From Martinezella calliandrae (GTDB lineage: Bacteria > Pseudomonadota > Alphaproteobacteria > Rhizobiales > Rhizobiaceae), in the NCBI RefSeq assembly GCF_030272695.1, contig NZ_JARFYN010000035.1, positions 1-64,000 on the forward strand: 64,000 nt of DNA, read 5' to 3'. Made by a program: the position numbers and the translations under genes. Of this stretch, positions 61,109-64,000 are shown piece by piece. Position 1 is the stretch's first letter, and each line of letters opens with the position of its first letter. The notes below the pieces were generated by a model. That model saw nothing but the letters and a program-made list of their open reading frames with translations. It did no database searches and was not told the origin of the DNA.

Positions 61109-61945
61109 TCAATGCGATCCAGCCGGCTTCCAGCGCACCACCTTTGCCTCGACGGCCGAGACAAGAGCGAAGAGGATCACCGCCAGAAGGGCTGCGATCA
61201 CAACGGTTGCGTAGAGAAGCGGCGAGCGGAAGTTATAGGTGGCCTCGATGATCAACGCGCCGAGGCCGAAGCTCGAGCCGATCCATTCGGCAACGATTGC
61301 TCCCATGACGCTGCTGGTTGCCGCGATCTTTAGGGCGGCGAACAGGAAGGGCAGCGAGCTCGGAAACCGCACTTTCCAGAGGATCTCCGAATTGGTGGCA
61401 GAGAGGACGCGCATTAGGTCGAGCATGGCAGGACTGGCGGCGCGCAATCCCTGCACCATGTTGACCAGCGTCGGGAAAAAACAGATCAGGCCGGCAATGA
61501 TGATTTTCGGTGCCAGGCCATTGCCAAAGATCAATACGAGGATCGGCGCGAGCGCGATGATCGGGATCGCCTTGATGAAGACGGCGATCGGATAAAATGC
61601 CTTTTCCGCCGTCGTGCTGTGCACGAACCATACTGCCAGCAGAATGGCGACGAGATTGCCGAACAGGAAGCCGAGGACAGCCTCGAGCAGGGTCGGCAGG
61701 AAATTCCGCCATAGCGTTGCGGCATTGTCCCGGAATGCGAAGACGACATCGGCCGGGCTCGGTGCCATGAAGGTCGGGATCTTGAAGATCCAGATCACCA
61801 ATTGCCACAGCACGACGAGGCCGAGTCCAGCCAAAATCGCCGGCAGGTTTTTCGACAGCGTGCCAAAGGTGGCGTCGAGAATCGCGACCTTGCGCTGCGT
61901 GGATGCTGGCACGGCGCGGGCGGCGGAAGAGACCGCATTGCTCAT
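61109..61945 (-). CDS. ABC transporter permease (SsuC/TauC type)
   Basis: The ATG at 61945 overlaps the ATPase stop (ATGA) and follows GGAGGAG; 278 residues. Six or so membrane helices include ILAGLGLVVLWQLVIWIF and LLEAVLGFLFGNLVAILLAV. The coupling loop LKIAATSSVMGAIVAEWIG is typical of the nitrate/sulfonate/taurine permeases. It would form a homodimeric channel with the neighbouring ATPase. Confidence 0.88.
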   Translation of the reverse strand: MSNAVSSAARAVPASTQRKVAILDATFGTLSKNLPAILAGLGLVVLWQLVIWIFKIPTFMAPSPADVVFAFRDNAATLWRNFLPTLLEAVLGFLFGNLVAILLAVWFVHSTTAEKAFYPIAVFIKAIPIIALAPILVLIFGNGLAPKIIIAGLICFFPTLVNMVQGLRAASPAMLDLMRVLSATNSEILWKVRFPSSLPFLFAALKIAATSSVMGAIVAEWIGSSFGLGALIIEATYNFRSPLLYATVVIAALLAVILFALVSAVEAKVVRWKPAGSH

Positions 61946-62760
61946 AGGCACTCCTCCAGCAGAGCGCGCAAATGCGCTGTTACCTGAATGAATTCCACCG
62001 TATCCCGCATGGCGATCGAGCGTGGGTAGGGAAGATCGACCTTCATGAATTCCTTCACCCGTCCCGGATGCGCCTGCAGCATCAGCACGTGCTGGCCAAG
62101 GAAAGCCGCCTCGGGAATGGAATGGGTGACGAAGACGATGGTCGTGCCCGTCTCCTGCCAGAGCCGCAGCAGCTCCTCATTCAGCTTGTCGCGCGTGATC
62201 TCGTCCAGTGCGCCGAAGGGCTCGTCCATCAACAGGATGCGCGGGCGGGTGACCAACGCCCGGGCGATGGCGACTCGCTGGCGCATGCCGCCGGAGAGTT
62301 CATGCGGCAGGGCACTTTCGCGCCCCTTGAGCCCGACCATCGCCAGCAGCTCCGCCGGGTCGGCAAAGGAACCGGGCGCATGCTTGCCGACTTCGATCGG
62401 CAGGCGGACATTGTCGATGACGCTGCGCCAGGGCAACAAAGTCGCATCCTGGAACACGAAGGCGAAATCGCGGCCTTGCCGTGCTTCGCGCGGCGAGCGC
62501 CCGAGCACGGAGATCGAACCACCGCTGATGTGCACGAGATCAGCAATGCAGCGCAGCAGGGTCGACTTTCCACAACCCGAGGGGCCGAGCATCGTCACGA
62601 ACGCGCCCTCGGGGATGTTCACCGACACGTTGGAAAGAGCGGTGATTTCGTTGTCCTTGTCACCGAAGCGGATGTCCAGATTGGCGACGGATACGGCGAG
62701 CGGCGATCCGGCTGGCTGCAGATCTGACCTTTGGAAGGTGGCGGCGGGGGTCATGGTCAT
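61942..62760 (-). CDS. ABC transporter ATPase (SsuB/TauB type)
   Basis: A 272-residue ATPase: Walker A GPSGCGKST, Q-loop VFQDATLLPWRSV, signature LSGGMRQR, Walker B ILLMDEPFGALD and H-loop VTHSIPEAAFL. Its nearest type is the SsuB/TauB/NrtD branch that pairs with NMT1-like binding proteins. The ATG immediately follows the stop of the binding-protein gene (TGAATG), so they are coupled. Confidence 0.9.
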   Translation of the reverse strand: MTMTPAATFQRSDLQPAGSPLAVSVANLDIRFGDKDNEITALSNVSVNIPEGAFVTMLGPSGCGKSTLLRCIADLVHISGGSISVLGRSPREARQGRDFAFVFQDATLLPWRSVIDNVRLPIEVGKHAPGSFADPAELLAMVGLKGRESALPHELSGGMRQRVAIARALVTRPRILLMDEPFGALDEITRDKLNEELLRLWQETGTTIVFVTHSIPEAAFLGQHVLMLQAHPGRVKEFMKVDLPYPRSIAMRDTVEFIQVTAHLRALLEECL

Positions 62761-63795
62761 TCACCCGACCTGCTTGCGGATATCGGAGGTGGCATCAAGA
62801 ATGGCGAAGCTCGCGACATCGTCGACGGCCGGAACCGTCCCGGTGAACTGCTTGAGATCGGCATAGGCCTTGATCTGCGCCGCCCAATTATCCTTGTTCA
62901 TCGCGCCCCAACCGAATTGCTTGGTCGTGTCGCCGAAGGAGAATTTCGCGACCTGACCGACAGCTTTGAGCTCGCTGGCCTTGTCGAGGTTGGGATAGGT
63001 CTCTACCAGCATCTCGACAGCTTCTTCCGGATGGTCGCGAACGTAGCCCCAGCCCTTGGCGGCTGCCGTCGTGAAGCGCACCAGAACGTCGGCATGTTTG
63101 TCGAGCTGCTCATCGGTTGTGTAGTAGACATTGGCGTAGAGCTGCAGGCCGGCGTCCCAAAGCATCATGTCGACGCGATCATCACCCAGGACCGACAGGG
63201 CATTGGTATTGGTGACCCAACCGGTGACGGCGTCGGCCTGGCCGGTCAGAAGCTGGTTCATGTCCGAACCCATATTGACCATCTTGACCTGATCCTCGGC
63301 GATGCCGTTCTTGGCAAGTAGCGCGCGAAGCAGGATGAAGGCCGTTGGCTGCGTGGCGATTGTCTTGCCGATCATGTCCTTCGGCTCGCGGATCGGTGCT
63401 TTCTTCAGCGAAAAATAGGTAAAGGGATGTTTCTGGAAGCCGGCGATGAAGGCTTTGACCGGAATGCCGGCCGAACGCGCCAGCATCACCGATGGGCTGG
63501 AAGAGATTTGTCCGAGCGTCGATTGCCCCGCCGCGACACCGGCCACGCCATCGACATTGGGGCCTCCCGGAACGATCTCCAGCTGGACGCCCTGCTCCTT
63601 GAAGAAACCCTTCTTCTGCGCGACGACTTCACCAATCACGCCGTTTGAGACCAGCCAACCCAGTTGCATCTTCACCTGCGCGACGTCCTGTGCAAGGCCA
63701 GCACGCACACCGATCAAGGTCTGCGCTGCGGCGAGGCCGCCTACCGTTGCGACATTGGACATGAAACGACGGCGGTTCATCATGAAATGAGACAT
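62761..63795 (-). CDS. NMT1/THI5-like ABC substrate-binding protein
   Basis: A 344-residue protein with a Tat-like signal (NRRRFMSNVATVGGLAAAQT). The mature part starts near QDVAQVKMQLGWL and keeps the NMT1 layout: KKGFFKEQGVQLEIVPGGPN, GKTIATQPTAFILLRALLAK, GQADAVTGWVTN. It is the first gene of the minus-strand operon and defines the imported compound: such proteins bind pyrimidine precursors, nitrate, sulfonates or aromatic acids. Which one is not evident. Confidence 0.88.
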   Translation of the reverse strand: MSHFMMNRRRFMSNVATVGGLAAAQTLIGVRAGLAQDVAQVKMQLGWLVSNGVIGEVVAQKKGFFKEQGVQLEIVPGGPNVDGVAGVAAGQSTLGQISSSPSVMLARSAGIPVKAFIAGFQKHPFTYFSLKKAPIREPKDMIGKTIATQPTAFILLRALLAKNGIAEDQVKMVNMGSDMNQLLTGQADAVTGWVTNTNALSVLGDDRVDMMLWDAGLQLYANVYYTTDEQLDKHADVLVRFTTAAAKGWGYVRDHPEEAVEMLVETYPNLDKASELKAVGQVAKFSFGDTTKQFGWGAMNKDNWAAQIKAYADLKQFTGTVPAVDDVASFAILDATSDIRKQVG

Positions 63796-63885
63796 AATAG
63801 TTCCCCTATTTGTTCCCGCAGCCCGACTTTATCGCCGTGTACCGCAGCTCATTTGCCGAATACCCAGAAGGATGAGTAATTTTCG

Positions 63886-63902
63886 TGTTCTAATAAAGAA
63901 CA
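63886..63902. promoter_or_regulatory. Inverted repeat upstream of the minus-strand operon
   Basis: TGTTCT-AATAA-AGAACA is a perfect 6-bp inverted repeat with a 5-nt centre, 91 bp upstream of the binding-protein start, in an AT-rich region with TATAG-like text nearby. It is a good candidate for the LysR or another regulator's binding site. Confidence 0.5.
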
Positions 63903-64000
63903 ATTATTCGCTATATGAATTGCCAAAAAGGCAACGCTGGTGATCAGCAGTTGCTCCCTGGCGCCGTGACGGCAATTTGTCGGGTGAATGCAAAAGCTTC

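Overview
The window reads as a piece of a Rhizobium-type alphaproteobacterial genome (chromosome, chromid or large plasmid). The reasons are high-GC coding sequence with alphaproteobacterial codon use, recognisably rhizobial family members (a DUF2161 nuclease-like protein, a DUF1800/DUF1501 pair, a COG3904 protein, FadR/LacI/LysR-controlled sugar loci) and sites resembling EcfG general-stress promoters. I see no tRNA, rRNA or CRISPR array.

Left accessory segment (1-12.4 kb). It opens with the N-terminus of an IS607-type transposase that runs off the window, abutting a truncated and frameshifted LysR gene next to a cupin gene and an isochorismatase-family hydrolase. A compact, same-strand cassette of eight genes follows (2234-7683): a phospholipase-D-like protein, a histidine phosphatase, a DUF2278 protein, an SGNH hydrolase, a membrane-anchored protein, a 55-residue coupled small protein, an ADP-ribosyltransferase-like (DUF3990-like) protein and a 75-residue protein. 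This is the best candidate for an uncharacterised system here. After it come decayed genes (a truncated nucleotidyltransferase, a frameshifted COG3904 protein), a DUF1643 gene, and an HxlR regulator divergent from a SnoaL/SDR gene pair.

Middle (12.6-37.5 kb). An MscS channel precedes a sugar-catabolic locus: uxuA divergent from a GntR/FadR regulator with two inverted copies of one operator half, followed by a GH2 beta-mannosidase and a large GH94-like enzyme. Housekeeping and signalling genes follow: cupin, nitroreductase, DUF2161, DegP-type protease, PAS-GGDEF-EAL protein, DnaJ-domain protein, DUF899 protein, PAS-PAS hybrid histidine kinase, M24 peptidase, a small membrane protein and the DUF1800/DUF1501 pair.

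Glycan block (37.5-53.9 kb). A GH38 alpha-mannosidase, an Fsr-type efflux pump with a divergent AraC regulator, then a LacI-controlled cluster: sugar ABC transporter (binding protein, two permeases, ATPase) with a GH127 beta-L-arabinofuranosidase-type gene between permease and ATPase, then a DapA-family lyase/dehydratase, an SDR lacking the usual catalytic Tyr/Lys, and a GMC oxidoreductase. Together they look like uptake, hydrolysis and oxidation of an arabinofuranose-containing plant glycan (inference).

Right end (54-64 kb). A 7Fe ferredoxin and a second DapA-family gene run toward a long minus-strand operon: NMT1-type binding protein, ABC ATPase, permease, FAD-dependent oxidoreductase, family III CoA-transferase, enoyl-CoA hydratase, LysR regulator, amidohydrolase. 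It looks like import and CoA-dependent breakdown of a small organic compound whose identity the sequence does not give.
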